From NCBI RefSeq assembly GCF_009296025.1, contig NZ_CP045178.1:6448001-6512000 (forward strand): DNA of 64,000 nucleotides, in the 5' to 3' direction. Position 1 is the stretch's first letter, and each line of letters opens with the position of its first letter. The notes under the pieces were generated by a model. It saw only the letters and a program-made list of their open reading frames with translations. It had not been told where the DNA came from and made no database searches. The DNA is from Streptomyces tsukubensis (GTDB lineage Bacteria; Actinomycetota; Actinomycetes; Streptomycetales; Streptomycetaceae). Made by a program: the position numbers and the translations under genes. Shown in pieces: positions 52,507-61,403 of the stretch.

Positions 52507-54600
52507 TTGAACGCGAATCCCGCACCCGAAGGCAGGACGCACCTCCCTCCACACGCGCAGCACGGCGTCCCGTCGTCGCGCGTGGCGGAAGAGCGGGCGG
52601 TACCCAGGCAGAACGGCCGTGGGCAGGAAGCCGAGGACCTGTGGGGCGCCGCGGGCGACCTGCTCGAACACCCGGACGTGCGTACCGCGGCCGAATCCGC
52701 GGCCACGGAGAACCTGATCCGCTGCTGGGTACGGGAGGCACGTCTGCCCGCACCCGCCAGGGGCACTCTGCGGATTCCGCTGCCCAACAGCGGCGCCGCT
52801 CTTCTCGTGCCCGTCCACTACTGGTCCGCGTCCGGCTGGCACCGCTTCGGCCTGCCCCACCTGGAAGCACGGGAGGCGGGGGCACCGCGGACGTCCGCCG
52901 TGGACGCCGTCGCCGTGGCCACGCTGCTGACCCGCGAGGCCGCCGCGCGTAAGCCCGCCCCCGGAGACGGGACCGCCCCGCCCGTGGTGGAGCACCATGG
53001 GCGGGAGCCCCGGCTGCCGTCCCCGCCCTCTCCGGCGCCGGCCGCGGACCGGGGCCCCGACGACGACACCGGCGACCACGCTGACCACGGCGACACAGGT
53101 GACCACGCCGGCATCGGCGATCACGTCGGCACAGGGGAGTCCGCGGGGGAACTGATCGACCGCGTCGCGGACTCCGTGCGCCGTACGGCCGTCTTCATCG
53201 CCGACCGCAGGCGCCACCCCGTGGACGGACCGGATCTGTTCCTCGCCGCCGAGCAGGCGCTCCTGCTCGGGCACCCGCTGCACCCCACCCCCAAGAGCAG
53301 GGAGGGCCTGTCAGAAGCCGAGAACCGCCTCTACTCCCCGGAGCTGCGCGGGGCGTTCCCCCTGCACTGGCTGGCCGTCGACGCGTCGGTCCTCTCCTCG
53401 GACTCCGCGTGGACCGAGCGGGGCCGTGCCCTCCGCGCCGAGCAGTTGACGGCCCGCCTCGCGGGCCCCGGCCTGCCACTGCCCGAGGGGAGCGCGGCAC
53501 TGCCCCTGCACCCTTGGCAGGCCCGTGACGTCGCCCGTCGTCCTGAGACCGCCGCACTGATCGAGGCCGGACTGCTGAAGCCGCTCGGCCCGTACGGCCG
53601 GCCGTGGTCGCCGACCTCCTCCGTGCGCACAGTCCACCGCTCGGGCGCCCCCGCCATGCTGAAACTCTCCCTCGGTCTGCGCATCACCAACTCCCGCAGG
53701 GAGAACTTGCGTAAAGAACTGCACCGGGGTGTCGAGGTGCACCGCCTGCTCCGCACCGGACTCGGCTCGGAGTGGCACGCCGCCCACCCCGGCTTCGACA
53801 TCGTCCGCGATCCGGCGTGGCTCGCGGTCACCGGCCCCGAAGGCACCCCCGTCCAGGGGCTGGACGTCATGATCCGCCACAACCCCTTCAGCCCCGAGGA
53901 CGACGCCGCCTGCGTGGCGGGGCTCGTCTCGCCGCGACCGGCCCCCTTGGAGACGGGCCCAGGACACGTCCCGACGCGTTCACGGCTCGCTCAGATCGTG
54001 ACCCGCCTCGCGGGGACCACGGGACGGCCGAGGGGCACCGTCGCCGCCGAATGGTTCCTGCGCTATCTGGAACGCGTCGTACGCCCCGTGCTCTGGCTGG
54101 ACGGACAGGCCGGTGTCGCCCTGGAAGCCCATCAGCAGAACACCATCGTCCTTCTCGACCGGGAGGGCTGGCCCGTCGGAGGCCGCTACCGCGACAACCA
54201 GGGGTACTACTTCCGTGAGTCCCGCCGTGACGCCCTGGAGCAGCGGCTCCCCGGCATCGGTGAGCGGAGCGACACCTTCATCGCGGACGACGTCACGGAT
54301 GAACGCTTCGCCTACTACCTGGGCATCAACAACGTCCTCGGCCTCATCGGCGCCTTCGGCTCCCAGGGTCTCGCGGACGAACACCTGCTGCTGGCGGCTT
54401 TCCGTGGCTTCCTCACCGACGTGGCGGCCGGTTCAGGCGGCCTCGGCTCGTCCCTGCCGGCGGTGCTGCTCGACTCGCCCGTCCTGCGCTGCAAGGCCAA
54501 CCTCCTGACCCGGCTGCACGGTCTGGACGAACTCGTGGGCCCTGTGGACACCCAGTCCGTCTACGTGAGCATCGCCAACCCCCTTCATTCGGCCAGGTAA
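52507..54600 (+). CDS. NIS siderophore synthetase (IucA/IucC family), first copy
   Basis: Start TTG 52507 with AAGGA six bases upstream; 697 residues. IucA/IucC domain with the ATP-binding motif GHPLHPTPKSREGL (about residue 258), HPWQ, KLSLGLRITNSRR, EAHQQNTIVLL and RDNQGYYF, followed by an FhuF-like C-terminal part (ending YVSIANPLHSAR). It condenses carboxylic acids with amines or alcohols through an acyl-adenylate. An insert near residues 185-212 is rich in Gly-Asp-His repeats. The second NIS synthetase of the cluster lies 1.2 kb downstream. Confidence 0.92.
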   Translation: MNANPAPEGRTHLPPHAQHGVPSSRVAEERAVPRQNGRGQEAEDLWGAAGDLLEHPDVRTAAESAATENLIRCWVREARLPAPARGTLRIPLPNSGAALLVPVHYWSASGWHRFGLPHLEAREAGAPRTSAVDAVAVATLLTREAAARKPAPGDGTAPPVVEHHGREPRLPSPPSPAPAADRGPDDDTGDHADHGDTGDHAGIGDHVGTGESAGELIDRVADSVRRTAVFIADRRRHPVDGPDLFLAAEQALLLGHPLHPTPKSREGLSEAENRLYSPELRGAFPLHWLAVDASVLSSDSAWTERGRALRAEQLTARLAGPGLPLPEGSAALPLHPWQARDVARRPETAALIEAGLLKPLGPYGRPWSPTSSVRTVHRSGAPAMLKLSLGLRITNSRRENLRKELHRGVEVHRLLRTGLGSEWHAAHPGFDIVRDPAWLAVTGPEGTPVQGLDVMIRHNPFSPEDDAACVAGLVSPRPAPLETGPGHVPTRSRLAQIVTRLAGTTGRPRGTVAAEWFLRYLERVVRPVLWLDGQAGVALEAHQQNTIVLLDREGWPVGGRYRDNQGYYFRESRRDALEQRLPGIGERSDTFIADDVTDERFAYYLGINNVLGLIGAFGSQGLADEHLLLAAFRGFLTDVAAGSGGLGSSLPAVLLDSPVLRCKANLLTRLHGLDELVGPVDTQSVYVSIANPLHSAR

Positions 54601-54633
54601 TGACCTGTGCCCCCGTCAGAGAGGAGCGTCCCC

Positions 54634-55692
54634 GTGCCCCCTGCCGACGCCGGTGCCGCCCATCCCGCCCCCGCTGCCGGGGGCCGTACGGGCGCCGCCC
54701 CGCCCGCCGGGGGGACCGACGCCGACAGGAGCCGCGGCTCCGAGAACCATGACGCCGACGGAGCGGATTTCGACGCCGAGAAGACCCTCGACATCAAGGT
54801 GAGCGACGAACTCCTCGCCGCCTTCGACGAGATAGCCACCGGCGCCCCCATCGGCCTGCCGGAACAGGAGCTCACCGGTCCACCGGTACGGAAGGAGCGA
54901 CATCCGCCGGGGGAACGCGCGACTCCGTATGTCCCCCTCCGCGGCTTCCCGTGGCAGACCACCATGGACGACCGCGGTCCCTCCGGCGTGGGGGAGGCTC
55001 CCGGGAAGCGGGGCCCGAGCCGCCGTGCCGTCGCGGATGAGAACCTCCACGACCGTGGTTCTCCCGCCCGTCGACTCACCGACGCGCGCGGGGGCGTGCC
55101 GGGAGTGGACCGGCCCGGGGCGGGCCTCCTCGACGACGTCCCGCAGTGGCCGGCCGTCGCCACGCCCGTAGGGGTGTTCCGGCTCCTGCCCGTCAGCTTC
55201 CACCGGGACCTGGGAATCATCAGCCGCTGGATGAACGATCCCGCCGTCGCGGCGTTCTGGGAGCTGGAAGGGCCGGAATCGGTCACGGCCGCCCATCTCC
55301 GTCCCCAACTGGCCGGTGACGGAAGAAGCGTGCCCTGTCTGGGCCTGCTGGACGGCGTCCCGATGAGCTACTGGGAGATCTACCGGGCGGATCTCGATCC
55401 GCTGGCACGTCACTACCCGGCGCGGCCCCACGACACAGGAATCCACCTCCTCATCGGCGGTGTCGTACGTCGCGGCCGGGGTGTCGGTTCCGCCCTGCTG
55501 AGGGCCGCCGCCGACCTCGTACTGGACCGCCGCCCCCTCTGCATGCGGGTCGTCGCGGAACCGGATCTTCGTAACACTCCCTCCGTATCCGCCTTTCTCC
55601 GGGCCGGGTTCCGTTTCTCCGCCGAGATCGACCTCCCCGACAAACGGGCGGCGCTCATGGTCCGCGACCGCGCACTGCGCCACCGGCTCTGA
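54634..55692 (+). CDS. Siderophore GNAT acyltransferase (IucB/RhbD/AlcB-like)
   Basis: GTG 54634 with GAGGAG seven bases upstream (GTG 54607 has none); 352 residues. The last ~190 residues are a siderophore-type acetyltransferase domain: FRLLPVSFHRDLGIISRWMNDPAVAAFWELEGP, YWEIYRADLDPLA, and the acetyl-CoA segment GVVRRGRGVGSALLRAAADL. The first ~160 residues are Pro/Gly-rich with a short conserved-looking patch (LDIKVSDELLAAFDEIATG). It likely acylates a hydroxylamine or amine intermediate before NIS condensation. Confidence 0.88.
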   Translation: MPPADAGAAHPAPAAGGRTGAAPPAGGTDADRSRGSENHDADGADFDAEKTLDIKVSDELLAAFDEIATGAPIGLPEQELTGPPVRKERHPPGERATPYVPLRGFPWQTTMDDRGPSGVGEAPGKRGPSRRAVADENLHDRGSPARRLTDARGGVPGVDRPGAGLLDDVPQWPAVATPVGVFRLLPVSFHRDLGIISRWMNDPAVAAFWELEGPESVTAAHLRPQLAGDGRSVPCLGLLDGVPMSYWEIYRADLDPLARHYPARPHDTGIHLLIGGVVRRGRGVGSALLRAAADLVLDRRPLCMRVVAEPDLRNTPSVSAFLRAGFRFSAEIDLPDKRAALMVRDRALRHRL

Positions 55693-55794
55693 CCGGGCGC
55701 ACATCACCGCACCTCACAGCTTTCACCCGCCCGACCGCTCATTCACCTCTCGTACACCGCTCGCCGTGATCCGGTTTCCACTTGAGGAGTCCCT

Positions 55795-57843
55795 GTGCCG
55801 AATCCCCCCGTCGCCCCGATCCCCGGTGAACCGGGGTCTCCAGAAGACCCCCCGTCCGGCGGTTCGATTCCGCCGGGAGGACAGCCCGCCCCGGACATGG
55901 CCCCACCGGCGGTGGCGCCGCTGTACGACCCGCCAGAACTGACCTCGGCGGCCTGGGACCGGGCGGCCGGTCGGCTCCTCGCCAAGATGCTGGAGGAATT
56001 CGCTTACGAGGAGATCATCGAGCCCGCGCCCGTGCCGGGTCCGGCGCACCCTCCCGAGTCGTACCTCGCGCCGTCCGGCGCCGCCCCGGAGGCCGCCGGG
56101 CCGCCGCGGCCGGACGTGTACGGGATCGCGCTTGATCCCCCCGATCCGCCCGACACCGGGACGAGCACCCTCACCGGCCCGGCGGCGGGGGGCCGGAAAC
56201 CGCCGCACGGCGATGTCGCCCACCTGCGGTTCCGGGCGTCGCGCGGCGTCTACGGCGGCTGGCGGGTGGACGCCTCCACCATCAGCCTCCTCGAACCCGG
56301 CGCGGCGCCCGCTCCGTTCGGCGACCCTCTGCGGTTCCTCGTCAGAGCCCGCGCGGCGCTCGGCCTCGACGGTGCCACCCTCGGCCACCTCCTCCAGGAG
56401 CTCAGCGCGACCCTTGCCGCTGACGCCCGTCTCGACCACACCGCGCTCGACTCCACCGAATTGGCGGATCTCGGATACGCGCAGCTCGAAGGGCACCAGA
56501 CAGGACACCCCTGGCTGGTGATCAACAAGGGGCGGCTCGGCTTCTCGGCCGTCGACACGGCCCGGTGGGCCCCCGAGGCCCGCAGGCCGACCGAGCTGCC
56601 GTGGATGGCGGTCAGGGCCGCCCACGCCACCTACCGCGGGGTCGCGGGGCTGGAGACAGCCGAGCAGCTCTACGCACGCGAGATCGACAAGGACGTGCGG
56701 CGCGCGTTCGACTCCGCCTTACGATCCCGGGGCCTGAAGCCGGCCGACTACCTTTATCTGCCGGTCCACCCCTGGCAGTGGGAAGCGATCGTCCTCCCCC
56801 TCTTCGGCTCTTCCGTCGCGTCGGACGCGATCGTGCCGCTGCCGACGGACGGTGACGTCAGGCTGCCGCAGCAGTCCATCCGCACCTTCCTGAACACCAC
56901 CCACCCCCACCGGCACACGGTCAAACTCCCCCTCTCCATCCTCAACACCCTCGTCTGGCGGGGGCTGCCGACCCAGCGCACCGTCGCGGCGCCCGCTGTG
57001 ACCGCCTGGGTGCACTCCTTGCGCGACAACGACCCCTTCCTGCGGGACGAGTGCCGGGTGATCCTCCTCGGAGAGGTCGCGTCCGTCGCCGTGGAACACC
57101 CTCTGTACGACGGGCTGCCGGAAGCGCCGTACCAGTACAAGGAACTGCTCGGGGCCATCTGGCGCGAGCCGCTCGCCGGTCGCCTCGCCGCGGGGGAGCG
57201 CGCCCGTACGCTCGCCTCCCTCATTCACACCGACCGGCACGGGCGGGCTTTCACCGCGGAGCTCGTCTCCCGTTCAGGGCTCTCCCCGCGAGAGTGGCTG
57301 CTCCACCTTTTCGCCGCGCTGCTGCCGCCGCTGCTGCGATTCCTCTACCAGTACGGCACGGTCTTCTCTCCGCACGGGGAGAACGCCATTGTCGTATTCG
57401 ACGAGAACGACATTCCCGTGCGGCTGGCGGTGAAGGACTTCGTGGACGACGTCAACATCAGCGCGCAGCCATTGCCCGAACACGACACCATGCCCGACGA
57501 CGTCCGTGACGTCCTGCTCACCGAGCCACCTGAATTCCTGACGCAGTTCATCCACTCGGGGCTCTTTGTGGGGGTCTTCCGTTTCCTGTCCGCCCTCTGC
57601 CGGGAGCAACTGAATGTGCCCGAGGAGGAGTTCTGGGCGATGGTCCGCGCGGAGATCCTCCGCCATCAGGCGCGCTTTCCCGAGCTGAAGGAGCGCTACG
57701 AGCTGTTCGACCTGCTCACGCCCCGTATCGAGCGGCTCTGTCTCAATCGGAACCGGCTGCATCTCGACGGTTATCGCGACCGTTCCGAGCGCCCGCACGC
57801 CGCGGTCCGCGGCACCGTTCCCAACCCTCTCCACCCGCGGTGA
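55795..57843 (+). CDS. NIS siderophore synthetase (IucA/IucC family), second copy
   Basis: GTG 55795 with GAGGAG upstream; 682 residues. IucA/IucC domain: GHQTGHPWLVINKGRLGFSA (variant ATP-binding motif), LPVHPWQWE, QQSIRTFLNTTHPHRHTVKLPLSILN (given only as landmarks about residues 362-387), EYGTVFSPHGENAIVVF-type active-site segment and VKDFVDDVNIS. The first ~130 residues are Pro-rich. Sequence differs clearly from the first copy, so the pair is likely to catalyse two successive, different condensations, as IucA and IucC do for aerobactin. It ends the NIS operon. Confidence 0.9.
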   Translation: MPNPPVAPIPGEPGSPEDPPSGGSIPPGGQPAPDMAPPAVAPLYDPPELTSAAWDRAAGRLLAKMLEEFAYEEIIEPAPVPGPAHPPESYLAPSGAAPEAAGPPRPDVYGIALDPPDPPDTGTSTLTGPAAGGRKPPHGDVAHLRFRASRGVYGGWRVDASTISLLEPGAAPAPFGDPLRFLVRARAALGLDGATLGHLLQELSATLAADARLDHTALDSTELADLGYAQLEGHQTGHPWLVINKGRLGFSAVDTARWAPEARRPTELPWMAVRAAHATYRGVAGLETAEQLYAREIDKDVRRAFDSALRSRGLKPADYLYLPVHPWQWEAIVLPLFGSSVASDAIVPLPTDGDVRLPQQSIRTFLNTTHPHRHTVKLPLSILNTLVWRGLPTQRTVAAPAVTAWVHSLRDNDPFLRDECRVILLGEVASVAVEHPLYDGLPEAPYQYKELLGAIWREPLAGRLAAGERARTLASLIHTDRHGRAFTAELVSRSGLSPREWLLHLFAALLPPLLRFLYQYGTVFSPHGENAIVVFDENDIPVRLAVKDFVDDVNISAQPLPEHDTMPDDVRDVLLTEPPEFLTQFIHSGLFVGVFRFLSALCREQLNVPEEEFWAMVRAEILRHQARFPELKERYELFDLLTPRIERLCLNRNRLHLDGYRDRSERPHAAVRGTVPNPLHPR

Positions 57844-57896
57844 CCCCGCGCCGCCGCGGAGGTCCCGCGTCCACGAAGGCCGAGGTGTGATCGCCG

Positions 57897-57919
57897 ATGT
57901 CAGTGGTGACCCGTAGGGT
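57897..57919 (+). promoter_or_regulatory. RecA-NDp / PafBC-type promoter of dinG
   Basis: ATGTCAGTGGT (57897-57907), six bases, then TAGGGT (57914-57919). It matches the LexA-independent DNA-damage promoter TTGTCAGTGGC-N6-TAGggT at nearly every position. The start point would fall about 2-4 bases before the dinG ATG at 57929, so the mRNA is nearly leaderless. Confidence 0.75.
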
Positions 57920-57928
57920 GGTCGCGCT

Positions 57929-59914
57929 ATGACGAAGCCCTCCCTCTCCGAGCTCCTGCACGCCGCCGTCGCCTCTGTCGGCGGCACGGAGCGACCTGGC
58001 CAGGTGGCCATGGCCGAAGCGGTCGCCGAGACCATTGACGACAACTCCCACCTGCTGGTCCAGGCAGGCACGGGTACCGGAAAGTCCCTCGGCTATCTGG
58101 TGCCCGCCCTCGCGCACGGGGAGCGGGTCGTCGTGGCGACGGCCACCCTGGCGCTCCAGCGGCAGCTGGTGGAGCGGGACCTGCCCCGCACGGTGGAGGC
58201 GCTCCAGCCGTTGCTGCGGCGCCGCCCCGAGTACGCGATGTTGAAGGGCCGGTCCAACTACCTGTGCCTGCACCGCCTGCATGAGGGCGTGCCCCAGGAC
58301 GAGGAAGAGGGACTGTTCGACCAGTTCGAGGCGGCGGCTCCCAGCAGCAAGCTCGGCCAGGACCTCCTCAGGATGCGGGACTGGTCGGACGACACGGAGA
58401 CCGGGGACCGTGACGATCTCACCCCGGGCGTCTCCGACCGTGCGTGGGCCCAGGTGTCGGTCTCCTCACGGGAGTGCCTCGGCGCGAGCAAGTGCGCCTA
58501 CGGGGCGGACTGCTTCGCGGAGATGGCGCGGGAGCGGGCCAAGCTCGCCGATGTCGTGGTGACCAACCACGCGCTGCTCGCGATCGACGCCATCCAGGGA
58601 GCGCCGGTACTGCCCAAGGCCGAGGTGCTGATCGTGGACGAGGCCCATGAGCTCGTCTCCAGGGTCACCGGGGTCGCCACCGGCGAGCTCAACCCCGGCC
58701 AGGTGAACCGTGCGGTGCGCCGCGCCGCCAGGCTGGCCAACGAGAAGGCGGCCGACGCGCTCCAGACGGCCTCGGAGACCTTCGAGCGGGTCATGGAGCT
58801 GGCGCTGCCCGGCCGTCTTGAGGAGATCCCCGAGGACCTGGGATACGCCCTCATGGCGCTGCGCGACGCGGCCAGGAACGTCATCTCCGCGATCGGTGCC
58901 ACGCGGGACAAGTCCGTGCAGGACGAGGACGCGGTACGCAAGCAGGCGCTGGCGGCCGTCGAGTCGATCCACGGTGTGGCGGAGCGCATCACAGAGGGCT
59001 CCGAGTACGACGTCGTCTGGTACGAGCGGCACGACAGGTTCGGGGCGTCGTTGCGGGTCGCTCCGATGTCCGTCTCCGGCCTGCTGCGGGAGAAGCTGTT
59101 CGCGGAGCGTTCCGTCGTCCTGACCTCGGCCACGCTGAAACTCGGTGGCGATTTCAACGGCGTCGGCGCGTCCCTCGGGCTGGCACCCGAGGGGGTCGCC
59201 GGTTCCGACAGGGCCGAGAGCGACGATCTGCCGGTGTGGAGGGGGATCGACGTCGGGTCACCCTTCGACTACCGCAAGCAGGGCATCCTCTACGTCGCCC
59301 GGCATCTGTCGGCCCCCGGACGCGAGGGCAACCGCACGGACATGTTCGACGAGCTGGCGGAGCTGGTCGAGTCCGCCGGAGGGCGCACTCTGGGGCTCTT
59401 CTCCTCGATGCGCGGGGCCCGCGCCGCCGCCGAGGAACTGCGGGAAAGACTGGACGTCCCGATTCTCCTCCAGGGGGAGGAGACCCTCGGAGAGCTGATC
59501 AAGAGCTTCGCCGCCGACCCCGAGACCTGCCTGTTCGGCACGCTCTCGCTGTGGCAGGGCGTCGATGTGCCGGGCGCCAGCTGTCAGCTCGTCGTCATGG
59601 ACCGCATCCCCTTCCCCCGCCCCGACGATCCGCTGATGAGCGCGCGGCAGAAGGCGGTGGAGGAAGGCGGAGGCAACGGCTTCATGGCAGTCGCCGCGAC
59701 TCACGCCGCCCTTCTGATGGCGCAGGGCGCCGGACGCCTGGTGCGGGCCTCCGGCGACAAGGGGGTCGTGGCCGTCCTGGATCCACGGCTGGCCACGGCG
59801 CGCTACGGCAGCTATCTGCGGGCGTCGCTCCCCGACTTCTGGTACACCACCGACCGAAATCAGGTCCGGCGCTCCCTCTCCGCCATCGACGCGGCGGCCA
59901 AGTCATCTGCCTGA
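57929..59914 (+). CDS. dinG: DinG-type XPD-like ATP-dependent DNA helicase
   Basis: 661 residues. Walker A QAGTGTGKSLGYLVP (about residues 46-60), four-Cys Fe-S site (NYLCLHRL, then ECLGASKCAYGADCF), DEAH box VLIVDEAHEL, and the late motifs LSLWQGVDVPG and QGAGRLVRASGDKG. A 5'-3' helicase of the DinG/XPD branch, acting on replication forks, R-loops or damage. It has no SOS box but is preceded by a RecA-NDp-type promoter, so damage induction through PafBC is likely. Confidence 0.94.
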   Translation: MTKPSLSELLHAAVASVGGTERPGQVAMAEAVAETIDDNSHLLVQAGTGTGKSLGYLVPALAHGERVVVATATLALQRQLVERDLPRTVEALQPLLRRRPEYAMLKGRSNYLCLHRLHEGVPQDEEEGLFDQFEAAAPSSKLGQDLLRMRDWSDDTETGDRDDLTPGVSDRAWAQVSVSSRECLGASKCAYGADCFAEMARERAKLADVVVTNHALLAIDAIQGAPVLPKAEVLIVDEAHELVSRVTGVATGELNPGQVNRAVRRAARLANEKAADALQTASETFERVMELALPGRLEEIPEDLGYALMALRDAARNVISAIGATRDKSVQDEDAVRKQALAAVESIHGVAERITEGSEYDVVWYERHDRFGASLRVAPMSVSGLLREKLFAERSVVLTSATLKLGGDFNGVGASLGLAPEGVAGSDRAESDDLPVWRGIDVGSPFDYRKQGILYVARHLSAPGREGNRTDMFDELAELVESAGGRTLGLFSSMRGARAAAEELRERLDVPILLQGEETLGELIKSFAADPETCLFGTLSLWQGVDVPGASCQLVVMDRIPFPRPDDPLMSARQKAVEEGGGNGFMAVAATHAALLMAQGAGRLVRASGDKGVVAVLDPRLATARYGSYLRASLPDFWYTTDRNQVRRSLSAIDAAAKSSA

Positions 59915-59915
59915 G

Positions 59916-60073
59916 GGTCCTTGCCATAGGGGAGTCCGATCAGGCCGCGGGGGCTGGTGCCGTGCGTCGCAAGGCGCCGGAGAGCCCTCGTGGCGGAGCT
60001 ACCAGGGCTTTTCGGTAACGCCGCGAGGTGCGGTGCCGGCCCTGGCGGCTCGGGCGCCCCTATGGCAAGGACT
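59916..60073. mobile_element. MITE-like foldback element directly after dinG
   Basis: GTCCTTGCCATAGGGG at 59917-59932 is perfectly repeated in inverse at 60057-60072, giving a ~158-bp element with 16-bp terminal inverted repeats. The 6-bp sequence CCTGAG flanks it on both sides (59910-59915 and 60074-60079) as a direct repeat, like a target-site duplication. Inside, CCAGGGC/GCCCTGG also fold back. No coding capacity. The left end touches the dinG stop codon, and a related end sequence follows the TAXI gene stop at 36241. Confidence 0.5.
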
Positions 60074-60170
60074 CCTGAGCCCTGCCGCCCGACCGACCGC
60101 CCGGGTTCTGGTCGGCCGGGCGGGCCGCTCGTTCCGGCAAACCGTGCGGGCCCGGGGGCGGCTGGGCACA

Positions 60171-60214
60171 GCGAAGGGCCCCGGAACCAGGCAGACGGTT
60201 CCGGGGCCCTTCGC
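60171..60214. terminator. Bidirectional terminator dinG / lexA
   Basis: A perfect 18-bp stem, GCGAAGGGCCCCGGAACC (60171-60188) and its complement (60197-60214), with an 8-base loop, between convergent genes. Confidence 0.9.
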
Positions 60215-60230
60215 TGTCGGAGCTGTCGGG

Positions 60231-61016
60231 TCACACCCGCCGCAGTACGGCCACGACCTTGCCGAGGATCGTCGCCTCATCGCCGGGGATGGGCTGATAC
60301 GCGGAGTTGTGCGGGAGGAGCCATACATGGCCGTCCTCGCGCCTGAACCGCTTCACCGTGGCTTCGCCGTCGAGCATGGCGGCCACGATGTCGCCGTTCT
60401 CCGCGACCGGCTGGCGACGCACGGTCACCCAGTCGCCGTCACAGATGGCGGCCTCGATCATGGAATCGCCCACGACCTTGAGAACGAACAGCTCGCCGTC
60501 GCCGACGAGCTGCCGGGGGAGAGGGAAGACGTCCTCCACCGATTCCTCGGCGAGGATGGGGCCACCCGCGGCGATACGGCCGACGAGCGGAACGTACGAC
60601 GCGGCCGGTTTGCCGGCGGTGTCGGTGGGCTGCGCGGTGGGCTGATCGGAGCCACGCACCTCATAGGCGCGCGGGCGGTGCGGGTCGCGGCGGAGGAAAC
60701 CCTTCCGTTCCAGTGCCATCAGCTGATGGGCGACCGAGGAGGTACTGGAGAGACCGACCGCCTGGCCGATCTCCCTCATCGACGGTGGGTACCCCCGGCG
60801 CTGCACCGAGTCCCTGATGACTTCGATGACACGACGCTGTCGGTCGGTGAGACCCGAACTGTCCGCGCGGATTCCTGGAGGCCGGCCGGGGAGGGCGCGG
60901 GCGGGCTTGGGCCCCTCCGGGCTTGTGGCTGTATCACTCATGGCATGCGCCGCCTGGAGTCGGCCCTGGGAGCGGTCCTGGGCAGTGATGGTGGCACTGT
61001 CTGCGGTGGTGGTCAC
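60231..61016 (-). CDS. lexA: LexA SOS repressor
   Basis: GTG 61016 with GAGAGG upstream; 261 residues. Residues about 55-120 are the winged helix ([40 protein letters not shown]). The C-terminal peptidase has the Ala-Gly cleavage site in [13 protein letters not shown], the catalytic Ser in [11 protein letters not shown] and the catalytic Lys in [12 protein letters not shown]. RecA filaments trigger self-cleavage and release SOS genes, including recA. A LexA box lies upstream of its own promoter. Confidence 0.97.
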   Translation of the reverse strand: MTTTADSATITAQDRSQGRLQAAHAMSDTATSPEGPKPARALPGRPPGIRADSSGLTDRQRRVIEVIRDSVQRRGYPPSMREIGQAVGLSSTSSVAHQLMALERKGFLRRDPHRPRAYEVRGSDQPTAQPTDTAGKPAASYVPLVGRIAAGGPILAEESVEDVFPLPRQLVGDGELFVLKVVGDSMIEAAICDGDWVTVRRQPVAENGDIVAAMLDGEATVKRFRREDGHVWLLPHNSAYQPIPGDEATILGKVVAVLRRV

Positions 61017-61079
61017 GTCGGGCCCCTCTCGAATGGTCTCCCTAGCTGGACAACGGTAGTAGCTTTCGAAAGGTTGCGC

Positions 61080-61093
61080 CAAACACACGTTCG
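61080..61093 (-). promoter_or_regulatory. LexA (SOS) box of lexA
   Basis: On the minus strand CGAACGTGTGTTTG, one mismatch from the actinobacterial LexA box CGAAC-N4-GTTCG, about 65 bp upstream of the lexA start. Expected to give autorepression. Confidence 0.75.
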
Positions 61094-61403
61094 AGTGAAA
61101 AATTGTTGGAACTCTGCCCTGGTCCTGCATTCGGGTGTATGGCTCCCGCTCGAACCGCCGGAGAAATTCATATGGCGCCGCGGAATGCCGCAGTGTCGGC
61201 TCAGGGGTTTCCGCTGACCTCTCTCGGCGGTTCCACAGTCTGCCATCCGGCGCTTTCCGGCAGCCGCACCGCCCCTGCGGGGAGCGCCGTCCCGGTCCTC
61301 TCGTAGGCTCGGGTGCGACACCGGCGGTGGCTCGGTGGCGCGCGCCGCCCGGCCCGTGTCCCGGCGGGTGACGCGCGACACGCGCCGGAGGGAAATGTGC
61401 GCT

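Noticed and set aside
61017..61130. Extended lexA start at 61130
   Set aside because: It would place the LexA box inside the coding region; GTG 61016 has a ribosome site and family-like length.
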